From contig JAJQBM010000162.1 of NCBI GenBank assembly GCA_021203285.1, forward strand, positions 1-5,320: 5,320 nucleotides of DNA, written 5' to 3'. Shown one piece after another: positions 1 to 5,320 of this stretch (position 1 is its first letter; every line of letters begins with the position of its first letter). The notes below the pieces were generated by a model. That model ran no database searches and was not told where the DNA came from. It saw only the letters and a list, made by a program, of their open reading frames with translations. The translations under genes and the position numbers were made by a program. Origin of the DNA: Clostridiales bacterium (GTDB lineage: Bacteria > Bacillota > Clostridia > Lachnospirales > Lachnospiraceae).

Positions 1-1726
1 GCCTGATATTCTCAGTCAAACGCTTTTCACTCAGCCGGATATATTTTTTATATTCTTTCTCGGAATATCTCTCTTTCAGCACATCCTTCAGTTGGTTCGA
101 TGCTGCCAATTCGTGTCGCGCCCGCTCTGCAAGACGTTCGCTTATCATACGGTCTCGATAACAGGCAGGAACAGTGTTTTTTACCTGCTCATACTCCTTT
201 GGGTCACCAGCAGATAATTGCTCCATCACGCGCGCTTGTTCACGCGAATTATCTATATTGTGCAATTCTTCTTCCAGTGCCTGCGCGGTTGTATGGAGGC
301 TATCAGCATCGTCAAAGCCGTACTTGTTCAAAATGTCTTTCGCGTATGCTTCCCGCGTATGGATTTTGCCGCGTTCCTCCTCGATCTGATTCTTCAACTG
401 GCGCGACTTTTTCGGGTGATGGCTGCCAATCTCAGATAATGTCTCGGCCAGAGAGGCGATAAATTCCATTGATTTTTCATTAAGGGCCACCATGGCATTG
501 ACTACCTGAATACAATGCTGTATATCAGTTTCTTTCTGCCTTGCCGCGTCCGTTGCTGCAGCAAGGACGCTTCCCAAGGCTGCACCCGCATAAGAGCTGT
601 AGATGAGTTGGGAACGCAGGCCCTCTAGCTGCTGTGCGGTGGAATGTATTTTTTGGCTCGCGGCATGGTCTGCCCGATGGTGTGCATCGGACGCTTTGTT
701 GTACTCATTGATCCACCGGTTCCGGAACACTGTTTCTGTGTGGGGGATTTTATCTGCCGAAACACCTTCCCTCTCCAGACGGCGGGCACGCTTTTCTACC
801 TCGTTTGCATAGGAACCCATATGCTCCTGCGGCAGTTTATCGATCCCTTGGTCGGCGTAGGAGCGGTGGTCTACAAAGGCATTGATCCCCAGCTCCTGAA
901 ATTTTGCATTGCACATGTCCGCCCATGACCTTCGCCATTCGACAATCCGGTCCTTATCGTTCCAAAATGCCGATACCGGGTTTTCCCGCCCGTGGGGCGT
1001 AGACCTCGGGGCGCGGCTTACCCGGTCCTGTATTGCAAGCCCGGCGTCCGCCGCCTCCGTCGGTGTCATCCATTGCTTTTTGCCTTCCTTCGTGACATAG
1101 TGGTACTGTTTTTCCCGGCCTTTCCATTGTTGGGTTTTGAATTCTTCCGCCGTAAAACCGGCTTGCTCACCATCCCGTTTACACAGATATTCTTTTTTCG
1201 TCTTCGCTTCCCACCTGCCGTTTTTCCCAATCGGCCTGACTGTTAAAAGGATGTGTGCATGGGGGTTATTGCGCTGAAACTCTGCCGGGTCTCTGGTCGG
1301 GTTTCCGTCTTTGTCAATCGGGCGGTGCAGGTCGTCCGTAAGTACAGGGTCATGAATAGTGATATCGGCGCACATGCCAAAAGAGACAAAGTTCTTTTTT
1401 ACATAGCGCTCCACCAGTTCGGTCTGCTGTTGCAGGGAGAGCTCCAGCGGCAGTGCCAGAAGGCATTCCCGGCACAGCCTGCTGTCAGATGCTTTCTCTG
1501 CCAGCTCCACTTCATTCCAGAGCGTTGACCTGTCCTTATACTCTGCCGGGGCATTGTCCGGGAGTATTATATTTTTGTACACAACGCCACCCTTACGGGT
1601 ATAATCATGTTCTACGCAATCCCAGATATTTTTTATCTTCTTCCCGCTGCGGTACGACGCAGCCGCGACTGCTTTGCGTCCCTCGCCGCGGGTTATTATT
1701 TTAAAATTACATACATAGATTGCCAT
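1..1726 (-). CDS. mobQ: MobA/MobL-family (MOBQ) relaxase, 3' end cut by window edge
   Basis: This relaxase would nick one DNA strand at oriT, stay covalently bound to the 5' end and pilot the strand into the recipient. The frame is open from the ATG at 1726 to the window edge, 575 codons without a stop, so the C-terminus is missing. The N-terminus begins MAIYVCNF and carries AVAAASYRSG, placing the likely catalytic tyrosine at residue 25, as in R1162 MobA. A metal-binding motif NNPHAHILL puts histidines at 156 and 158. A later DHRSYADQGIDKLPQEHMG block matches the conserved DHR..EAQGIE.LP..H.G motif of RSF1010-type MobA. The region after about residue 300 is rich in Ala, Glu, Lys and Arg and probably forms long helices or coiled coils. 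It is the first gene after the oriT and repeat region. The family call is secure; what the missing C-terminus adds cannot be seen. Confidence 0.95.
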   Translation of the reverse strand, partial: MAIYVCNFKIITRGEGRKAVAAASYRSGKKIKNIWDCVEHDYTRKGGVVYKNIILPDNAPAEYKDRSTLWNEVELAEKASDSRLCRECLLALPLELSLQQQTELVERYVKKNFVSFGMCADITIHDPVLTDDLHRPIDKDGNPTRDPAEFQRNNPHAHILLTVRPIGKNGRWEAKTKKEYLCKRDGEQAGFTAEEFKTQQWKGREKQYHYVTKEGKKQWMTPTEAADAGLAIQDRVSRAPRSTPHGRENPVSAFWNDKDRIVEWRRSWADMCNAKFQELGINAFVDHRSYADQGIDKLPQEHMGSYANEVEKRARRLEREGVSADKIPHTETVFRNRWINEYNKASDAHHRADHAASQKIHSTAQQLEGLRSQLIYSSYAGAALGSVLAAATDAARQKETDIQHCIQVVNAMVALNEKSMEFIASLAETLSEIGSHHPKKSRQLKNQIEEERGKIHTREAYAKDILNKYGFDDADSLHTTAQALEEELHNIDNSREQARVMEQLSAGDPKEYEQVKNTVPACYRDRMISERLAERARHELAASNQLKDVLKERYSEKEYKKYIRLSEKRLTENIR

Positions 1727-1730
1727 GCGA

Positions 1731-1740
1731 ATCACCTCCC
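1731..1740 (-). promoter_or_regulatory. Near-perfect Shine-Dalgarno site of the relaxase
   Basis: The minus strand reads GGGAGGTGAT, nearly a full complement of the 16S rRNA 3' end, with its GGAGG core 8 nt before the ATG at 1726. It fixes the relaxase start and suggests efficient translation. I found no convincing sigma-70 promoter between it and the repeat array, so how the gene is transcribed is unresolved. Confidence 0.85.
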
Positions 1741-1748
1741 ATAAATTT

Positions 1749-1765
1749 TTCCGCCTTAAGCTGGC
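1749..1765 (-). repeat. Inverted copy of the TTAAGG repeat unit
   Basis: Read on the minus strand this is GCCAGCTTAAGGCGGAA. It matches unit 4 of the plus-strand array (1904-1920, GCCATGTTAAGGCGGAA) at 15 of 17 positions. It sits about 10 bp before the relaxase SD, so a protein bound here could affect relaxase expression (inference). Confidence 0.7.
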
Positions 1766-1791
1766 GACAGCAGTTGATTGTTTGCCATGTT

Positions 1792-1956
1792 TGCATCACC
1801 TTAAGGAGGAAAACAAAAACACAGCGTTTGCATCAGGTTAAGGTGATACAAAGAGGAAAGAATCATGCATCAGGTTAAGGAGGAACACAAATCCGGTTTT
1901 TGTGCCATGTTAAGGCGGAACATAAAAACAATACCTCTGTGCCATGTTAAGATGAT
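1792..1956 (+). repeat. Array of five iteron-like direct repeats, about 37-bp period
   Basis: Five units share the core TTAAGG followed by a GGA- or GAT-type triplet; core starts are at 1801, 1838, 1875, 1910 and 1947, giving spacings of 37, 37, 35 and 37 bp. Units 1-3 begin TGCATCA(GG/CC) before the core; units 4 and 5 begin TGCCATG. Conserved stretches of about 15-20 bp alternate with 17-20 bp of A-rich variable sequence. A 37-bp period is about 3.5 helical turns, so neighbouring sites would face opposite sides of the DNA. The array lies between the candidate oriT and the relaxase gene. It could bind a replication initiator, an accessory mobilisation protein or a repressor; the sequence alone does not decide which. 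Confidence 0.8.
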
Positions 1957-1980
1957 GCATTTAAGATAGCGGTAAATGCC

Positions 1981-2001
1981 TGTCCGGATACCTCCCGGAC
2001 A
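1981..2001. repeat. Inverted repeat between the array and the nick site
   Basis: TGTCCGG (1981-1987) and CCGGACA (1995-2001) form perfect 7-bp arms around a 7-nt loop. No T-run follows on either strand, so it does not look like an intrinsic terminator. It lies about 35 bp from the predicted nick, on the side that would enter the recipient first, and may be part of the wider oriT or a regulator site. Confidence 0.55.
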
Positions 2002-2030
2002 TCTTCTGGTCTAAAACGCGGGAGAATGAA

Positions 2031-2064
2031 GGAGGGCGCATATACTCACCACAAGGATGTGGTG
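2031..2064 (-). other. oriT: Candidate origin of transfer (oriT), RSF1010/MOBQ type
   Basis: On the minus strand a perfect inverted repeat, CACCACA-TCCT-TGTGGTG (2064-2047), is followed by AGTATATGCGCCCTCC. This copies the layout of R1162/RSF1010 and staphylococcal pSK41-type oriTs, where an inverted repeat precedes a TGCGCCCT core nicked between G and C. By analogy the nick would fall between 2037 and 2036 on the minus strand, 10 nt from the repeat arm. The downstream relaxase is of the family that acts on such sites. If nicked this way, the repeat array and relaxase gene would enter the recipient first and the coupling-protein operon last. The motif and hairpin are seen directly; the function is inferred. 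Confidence 0.77.
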
Positions 2065-2070
2065 TAATGC

Positions 2071-2105
2071 GGCCTGCCGGCGGCTTTTAAAACCGTTGAC
2101 AGGCC
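2071..2105. repeat. Long imperfect stem-loop beside oriT
   Basis: GGCCTG (2071-2076) pairs with CAGGCC (2100-2105), and CGG (2081-2083) pairs with CCG (2093-2095) around an AT-rich loop. If written as RNA, two G-U pairs and one mismatch extend this to a stem of about 13 bp. No T-run follows on either strand, so a rho-independent terminator is unlikely. It lies just outside the oriT inverted repeat and may be another relaxosome element. I see nothing recognisable in the remaining 2106-2179 stretch. Confidence 0.5.
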
Positions 2106-2179
2106 AACCATATGATTTATCCCTGCCTGCAAAATTCCTAAACTGTAATTCGTATAGTATCGTCATCCATCCCCATCAG

Positions 2180-2341
2180 CTACGGCTTATATTTTGCGAC
2201 AGTCGCACCGATCACGACCATCTTATGTGTCCGTGTTTTGCGCTGGCGCAGCTTCTCCCGGTTTTCCTCCATCTGTTTGCGGTGCTTCTCCTGATATGCC
2301 GTCAGCTCCTCCAGTGTCATATCCTCCGGCCTTTTGCTCAT
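2180..2341 (-). CDS. 53-aa charged small protein, possibly DUF3847-like
   Basis: The minus strand encodes 53 residues starting MSKRPEDMTLEELTAYQEK and ending in a TAG at 2182-2180. The middle is a highly charged, probably helical segment (EENREKLRQRKTRTHK), followed by a short hydrophobic stretch (MVVIGATVAKYKP). The charged helix followed by R-T-H resembles small DUF3847-type proteins common beside relaxase genes in Clostridia mobile elements, but the protein is shorter than I expect for that family; the match is from memory and tentative. The ATG follows a G-rich GGGGAG SD by about 5 nt and lies 18 bp after the preceding gene, so they are likely cotranscribed. It is the last gene before oriT, which suits a DNA-binding accessory factor. 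The frame runs 13 more codons past the TAG before another stop, so a shortened C-terminus is possible. Confidence 0.68.
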   Translation of the reverse strand: MSKRPEDMTLEELTAYQEKHRKQMEENREKLRQRKTRTHKMVVIGATVAKYKP

Positions 2342-2359
2342 CCCTTCTCCCCCCTCCCG

Positions 2360-2539
2360 TCATCTATGCCTTGCGGTTCCTATTGCCCTGCCGGGCTGTC
2401 TCTTTTTATCAGGGTCAGACAATGTTGTCCCGCTGCGCCGGGAAGGAATAACATCATATTCCTTCCCGCCCGGGGCGGTCCTTGCCTTTAAAAATGCCTG
2501 ATACAGTTTTTTATATTCATTTACTGATCGCTTATCCAT
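2360..2539 (-). CDS. 59-aa small protein of unknown function
   Basis: I do not recognise this protein. It starts MDKRSVNEYKKLYQAFLKAR, a short amphipathic helix candidate, and continues into a Gly-, Arg- and Lys-rich tail (PSRRSGTTLSDPDKKRQPG) that looks disordered and basic. The frame is open upstream to an ATG at 2692, but the start at 2539 is chosen because AAGGAGGG lies 7 nt before it and because the longer version would overlap most of the 3' end of the preceding gene. The SD overlaps the stop codon of the DUF5688-like gene, so translation is probably coupled. A role in the relaxosome or in nucleic-acid binding is a guess from the basic tail and position. Confidence 0.7.
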   Translation of the reverse strand: MDKRSVNEYKKLYQAFLKARTAPGGKEYDVIPSRRSGTTLSDPDKKRQPGRAIGTARHR

Positions 2540-2546
2540 GCTGAAT

Positions 2547-2554
2547 CCCTCCTT
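2547..2554 (-). promoter_or_regulatory. Shine-Dalgarno site that sets the start of the 59-aa gene
   Basis: The minus strand reads AAGGAGGG, 7 nt before the ATG at 2539, and overlaps the TAA of the upstream gene (2555-2553). It argues against the longer upstream ATG at 2692. Confidence 0.8.
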
Positions 2555-3527
2555 ACCGCTTCCTGTTGCATATTTTATTTTGTTCAGGGTTCCTCCCCTT
2601 ATCTTTTGACAATAACGGGGAATCCGCCAGATGTACTGTCCGGGAGTCACCCTTATAACAATAGACATTATCAGACAGCCAATCGGCCTCATGTATGGTT
2701 GTCCGGTTCACCTCTTTGACCATTGCCTGTAGTTCCTTTGCGGAAATCCCGGAGTTTTCCGGCACGAGGATTACTTCGTGGCGGCTGCTTGGCAGGATGT
2801 AAAAGTCTTCCCCAAGCTGCAGGTAAGCCTGATGCATTGCCTTCGGAGATGTGATGGCAGCGGCGCCCTCGTCAGACCGGCTGTTGCTCATCACATACAT
2901 ACGCCGGTCCATCTCACTCCCCGGTTCCGGGAGTGTCCCGTAGAGGTCATCCGGTATGTCGGAACCTGTCAGGCTCTCCCGTATCACTGTCGAGATTGTC
3001 TTACACCAGTAATCCATATGCTCTGTATTAATATGGGCGTGTTCCATGACTTCCTCCGGTGTCATGCGGAGCTTTTCACAAAGCGCATTTTTTACGATCA
3101 GGCTCCCGTCATTGCTTACTTTGTAGCGGGCGATGACAGACAGGTCTTCCAGCTCCTCATGCGGGACATCCTTTAACATCTCCTCATTTTGTTTGATGTT
3201 GACAACGGCACAGAACAGGTTTTTCATCGCGGCCTCACGGGACAGCTCCGGCACCGGCGGCATCGTGGAATAGGATTCCCTCACCGTTGTCGCTACCATC
3301 CCTGCTATGGCGTCCACGCTCATTCCGGATTTGTACATATCGTATTTATCCTGCAGGTAGACCAACGGTGCCATCGGGCTGTCTCCGATGCGGACAGATA
3401 TGGCGTCAAGCGTCTGGTTGACCTTTGCAGTCGGGTCCCGGTGCAGGCGTATGTTATCCGGCTGCATTTTTTGCTCCAATGCCTTTATCAGATTGTGTGT
3501 GAATTGTTCATAATCATTATTATTCAT
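2553..3527 (-). CDS. DUF5688-family-like protein
   Basis: This 324-aa soluble protein has no signal peptide or membrane helix. The N-terminal part (about residues 1-90) includes AISVRIGDSPMAPLVYLQDKY, which resembles the alpha/beta start of DUF5688 proteins. The C-terminal part (about residues 240-295) includes FYILPSSRHEVILVPE, then MVKEVNRTTIHEADWLSDNVYCY, the pattern I associate with DUF5688. The biochemical role of the family is unknown to me. The start has AAGGAGG 7 nt upstream, and its ATG overlaps the stop of the coupling-protein gene as ATGA (3527-3524), so translation is coupled. This position in a transfer operon hints at a role in conjugation or its control, which is inference. The C-terminal 25 residues are polar and Lys-rich. 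Gene call certain; family call fairly confident, made from remembered motifs. Confidence 0.88.
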   Translation of the reverse strand: MNNNDYEQFTHNLIKALEQKMQPDNIRLHRDPTAKVNQTLDAISVRIGDSPMAPLVYLQDKYDMYKSGMSVDAIAGMVATTVRESYSTMPPVPELSREAAMKNLFCAVVNIKQNEEMLKDVPHEELEDLSVIARYKVSNDGSLIVKNALCEKLRMTPEEVMEHAHINTEHMDYWCKTISTVIRESLTGSDIPDDLYGTLPEPGSEMDRRMYVMSNSRSDEGAAAITSPKAMHQAYLQLGEDFYILPSSRHEVILVPENSGISAKELQAMVKEVNRTTIHEADWLSDNVYCYKGDSRTVHLADSPLLSKDKGRNPEQNKICNRKR

Positions 3528-4492
3528 AGCAATACCTCCTTGTTTTGCTTTGCATTTTGGGTTGCGTCATCCGGATATGCCTCGATTGGTGCATACAATT
3601 CCCGGATAGTTAAATTATATTTTCTTACCTCATCTGCCAGCGGCTTTAACACAGGGTCATTATAATACGGGCATTTTTCCAGCCGGTTGTATCCATGCGG
3701 CGAGATCAGCACAAGTTCGCCTGACATTATCAGGGTCATCAGGTCTGACGGGCGGAGAATGCTTTTCTCTTCGTAGCTTGTCGTGCGTTGCTGTTTCCCG
3801 GATACGGACTGCCGCCGTTCCTTATATACGCCCGCCCATTCACAGACCATCTGCTGGGTCTTGCTGCTGGATGCATCGAGCACGATCTTGTAACTGCAGT
3901 TAGACAACAGGTCAACTGCTTCATTTTCGCTGTACGCTGTCATAAGTGCCTCCAACGACTGTACAACGAGGACTAGCCGGATCCGCCTTGAGCGGAGCGT
4001 CCTGCTGGCATCCAGCAGTCGTTCCAGCTTCCCAGCCGATAAGATTCTTGGCAATTCATCAATGATAAACATGATCGGGTGTGCGTCCTCCGGGCGCTTC
4101 TCCAACTCTGCCAAAGTCTGATTAATAATCAACTGTAACAGGTTATAATATGCGGAAAGCTTTTCCTCCCGTATCACAAGGTACATGCTGTATCCGGCTT
4201 CCAGCATCCGCGGGGTTACTTTCCGGGGATTGATGCTCAGCGCATAACGGATATCTGCATCTGTGGCAAAGATAGCCAAAGCATTGCCTACTTCCGCAAA
4301 GACACCGGAAATCGTTTCCTCAGTCATGTTCGAAATCTGCACGAGGTATTTGTACTCAATGCTTGTCGGCTTTGCGGATTCCATTGCATCCGCGATGGAA
4401 TCCGCGATCGGTTTGCTTAAGATTGCATCTGCTATGGCGATCAGGTCATGGTGCCCTTGCCGGTAATGGTAGAGCATCAGGCCGACCATCAT
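3524..4492 (-). CDS. Type IV coupling protein, C-terminal part (after in-frame stop)
   Basis: The frame is open from just after the TAA; the first ATG is at 4492, giving 322 aa, but residues homologous to the family start before it (SLISLPADIKDPFWRNNARN). The Walker B motif is PIMFIIDELPRI (D and E at residues 145-146 here, codons 359-360 of the whole gene). It is followed by LVLVVQSLEAL and NCSYKIVL, typical of the TraG/VirD4 ATPase core. No good SD precedes the ATG at 4492, so independent translation is doubtful. Without the Walker A half it cannot be an active ATPase alone. The stop codon overlaps the next gene's ATG, so that gene's coupling may be weakened if this part is not translated. 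Confidence 0.85.
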   Translation of the reverse strand: MMVGLMLYHYRQGHHDLIAIADAILSKPIADSIADAMESAKPTSIEYKYLVQISNMTEETISGVFAEVGNALAIFATDADIRYALSINPRKVTPRMLEAGYSMYLVIREEKLSAYYNLLQLIINQTLAELEKRPEDAHPIMFIIDELPRILSAGKLERLLDASRTLRSRRIRLVLVVQSLEALMTAYSENEAVDLLSNCSYKIVLDASSSKTQQMVCEWAGVYKERRQSVSGKQQRTTSYEEKSILRPSDLMTLIMSGELVLISPHGYNRLEKCPYYNDPVLKPLADEVRKYNLTIRELYAPIEAYPDDATQNAKQNKEVLL

Positions 4493-4564
4493 GTTTCGGG
4501 CATTGTTCCGCCAAAACGGGTCTTTGATATCTGCTGGCAGGCTGATCAGGGAAAACGCAATATT

Positions 4565-5134
4565 TTACATCGTCTCAAATTTCATCTGCTCAGTACTGTC
4601 ATCATGCAGGTTATACAGCGGGTCATAACCCCACTGGTCCCGGTCAAGCGGGTTAAATATCTTGATCTTGTCATTGCCTGCTTTAACCGCCTTTGCAGAC
4701 AGCTCCCCTTTGATATCTAATACACAGGCACAACTGTCCGGATTGCAGAGCAGGGTCGGTATGATAATGCAGCTACTTTTACCCGAACCGGAGCCGCCGA
4801 GAATCAGGTAATGCGCATCCTCAAAAATGTTCTGGCAGACATACTTACCCTTATAACGCCCGATGAGGATATCCCCATCCTCCGGTTTTTGCCGCAGCAG
4901 CGCCTTGTCGACTGGCGGGTACATTGCAGACGGCTTTTCCACATCCGCCTTGATGCTGCCGCCCTGTAGGCTAAGAGAAAACACCATCAGCGGAGGTAGG
5001 ATGGACAGCAGAAGGCACATAAGCGGCTCTTGCTGCCATCCCACACCCCACAGGCGGATGATGACTGCCAGCGTGATTGGCTGCAGCCAGATGCCGGATT
5101 TTAGTATGCCAGTAAGCGCTTTACCGCGTCCCAT
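4565..5134 (-). CDS. Type IV coupling protein, N-terminal part (VirD4/TraG)
   Basis: Coupling proteins are hexameric inner-membrane ATPases that recruit the relaxosome to the secretion channel. This 189-aa part has two hydrophobic segments (about residues 14-31 and 37-56), the usual membrane anchor. A Walker A motif GGSGSGKSS lies at 113-121 with the key lysine at 119. VLDIKGEL (138-145) and IFNPLD (159-164) are TraG-family motifs. It ends abruptly with KFETM at a TAA in the nucleotide-binding domain, far short of the 500-600 aa normal for the family. The ATG at 5134 has GAGGTG about 5 nt upstream and lies inside the end of the 70-aa gene (34-bp overlap), which suggests coupled expression. 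As a separate polypeptide it would be inactive and perhaps membrane-inserted. Confidence 0.88.
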   Translation of the reverse strand: MGRGKALTGILKSGIWLQPITLAVIIRLWGVGWQQEPLMCLLLSILPPLMVFSLSLQGGSIKADVEKPSAMYPPVDKALLRQKPEDGDILIGRYKGKYVCQNIFEDAHYLILGGSGSGKSSCIIIPTLLCNPDSCACVLDIKGELSAKAVKAGNDKIKIFNPLDRDQWGYDPLYNLHDDSTEQMKFETM

Positions 5135-5313
5135 GTGTACACCTCATCATCCACCGCTCCGTTATGCGCCCGCACGTAAGCGATAAACTCCTGTCTGCGG
5201 CGGATTCCATCTGGCGTAAATGTGTTAGGATACATCTCAATGACATCCTCTACTCTCTGGGCTGCTGTGAGCCATCCCTGACTTGTCATCTGATCATCAT
5301 TGCAGTATTTCAT
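5101..5313 (-). CDS. 70-aa small protein of unknown function
   Basis: I do not recognise this protein. It is acidic to neutral and soluble, with a likely helical start (MTSQGWLTAAQRVEDVIEMY) and a C-terminal helix (YTWDAVKRLLAY). Its last 34 bp overlap the start of the coupling-protein gene in another frame, so they form one operon. The start at 5313 is uncertain: only 7 bases of upstream sequence are present, no SD can be seen, and the frame stays open to the window edge, so the N-terminus may extend further. The internal ATG at 5289 has no SD either. A role linked to the coupling protein is suggested only by the overlap. Confidence 0.68.
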   Translation of the reverse strand: MKYCNDDQMTSQGWLTAAQRVEDVIEMYPNTFTPDGIRRRQEFIAYVRAHNGAVDDEVYTWDAVKRLLAY

Positions 5314-5320
5314 TACAAAT

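Larger units (their letters stand above)
3524..5134 (-). pseudogene. VirD4/TraG type IV coupling protein gene with in-frame stop
   Basis: Two open frames (5134-4565 and 4564-3524) lie in the same reading frame, separated by one TAA at 4567-4565. Read through, they give 535 sense codons covering a complete Gram-positive-size VirD4/TraG protein: two N-terminal membrane helices, Walker A, the D-x-K-G-E motif, Walker B and the C-terminal part of the ATPase domain. There is no frame change and no missing block, so a single base substitution explains the break; CAA (Gln) to TAA is the simplest. The two halves are described separately. A sequencing error or readthrough remains possible. Confidence 0.75.

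Noticed and set aside
100..1704. Many plus-strand ORFs of 60-120 aa opposite the relaxase
   Set aside because: They are shadows of the uninterrupted minus-strand relaxase frame, lack family motifs and overlap each other.
1860..1905. Minus-strand TTGTGT...CATGAT as a relaxase promoter
   Set aside because: Spacing is 17 bp but both hexamers match poorly, and the sequence is part of the repeated unit.
1792..1956. CRISPR-like array of repeats and spacers
   Set aside because: Conserved parts are only about 15-20 bp and vary between units, the intervening parts are about 17-20 bp and A-rich, and no cas gene is present.
1865..1969. Plus-strand 34-aa ORF (MHQVKEEHK...) inside the repeat array with a weak upstream GAGG
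   Set aside because: The 37-bp period shifts frame from unit to unit, so the repeats are not conserved as peptide; it is antisense to all genes and the SD is weak. A tiny leader peptide cannot be fully excluded.
1971..1987. Plus-strand CGGTAAATGC resembling the R1162 nick flank
   Set aside because: It lacks the following GCCCT and has no inverted repeat just upstream, unlike the minus-strand site at 2064-2031.
2096..2120. Plus-strand TTGACA with TATGAT as a promoter
   Set aside because: The spacing between the two is only 9 bp, and no credible plus-strand gene follows.
2360..2692. 110-aa minus-strand version of the small gene, starting at 2692
   Set aside because: It would overlap 140 bp of the DUF5688-like gene, whereas the internal ATG at 2539 has an ideal SD.
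4565..4567. TAA read as a sense codon in an alternative genetic code
   Set aside because: No bacterial code known to me reassigns TAA, and the other genes here use TAA, TAG and TGA as ordinary stops.

Overview
The window looks like a piece of a conjugative or mobilisable element (plasmid, ICE or IME) from a Gram-positive anaerobe, most likely a Clostridia/Lachnospiraceae-type gut Firmicute. The reasons are the MobA/MobL (MOBQ) relaxase, a VirD4/TraG coupling protein with the short Gram-positive layout, a DUF5688-type protein, and strong Shine-Dalgarno (SD) sequences complementary to the 16S 3' end. The host assignment is inference. Every credible gene lies on the minus strand, so transcription runs from high to low coordinates and the ORFs on the plus strand are shadows.

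In transcription order the window holds: a 70-aa protein of unknown function (5313-5101); a VirD4/TraG type IV coupling protein (5134-3524) that overlaps it by 34 bp and is cut in two by one in-frame TAA at 4567-4565; a 324-aa DUF5688-like protein (3527-2553) coupled to the coupling protein by an ATGA overlap; a 59-aa unknown protein (2539-2360); and a 53-aa charged small protein that may be DUF3847-like (2341-2180). A 453-bp non-coding segment follows (2179-1727), then the start of a MOBQ relaxase (1726 to beyond position 1, at least 575 codons, no stop in the window).

The non-coding segment is the most informative part. It contains a candidate RSF1010/R1162-type origin of transfer: a perfect 7-bp inverted repeat followed on the minus strand by a TGCGCCCTCC nick-like core (2064-2031). 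Next to it, in front of the relaxase, lies an array of five direct repeats around TTAAGG with spacing 37/37/35/37 bp, plus one inverted copy. The array is not CRISPR and not coding; it resembles an iteron or regulator-binding array, and I do not know a described equivalent.

Together these make a DNA-processing module: the relaxase would nick oriT, the coupling protein would bring the relaxosome to a type IV secretion channel (not in this window), and the small proteins between them are candidate accessory factors. The broken coupling protein suggests either a decaying element that depends on another T4CP in trans, or a sequence error.
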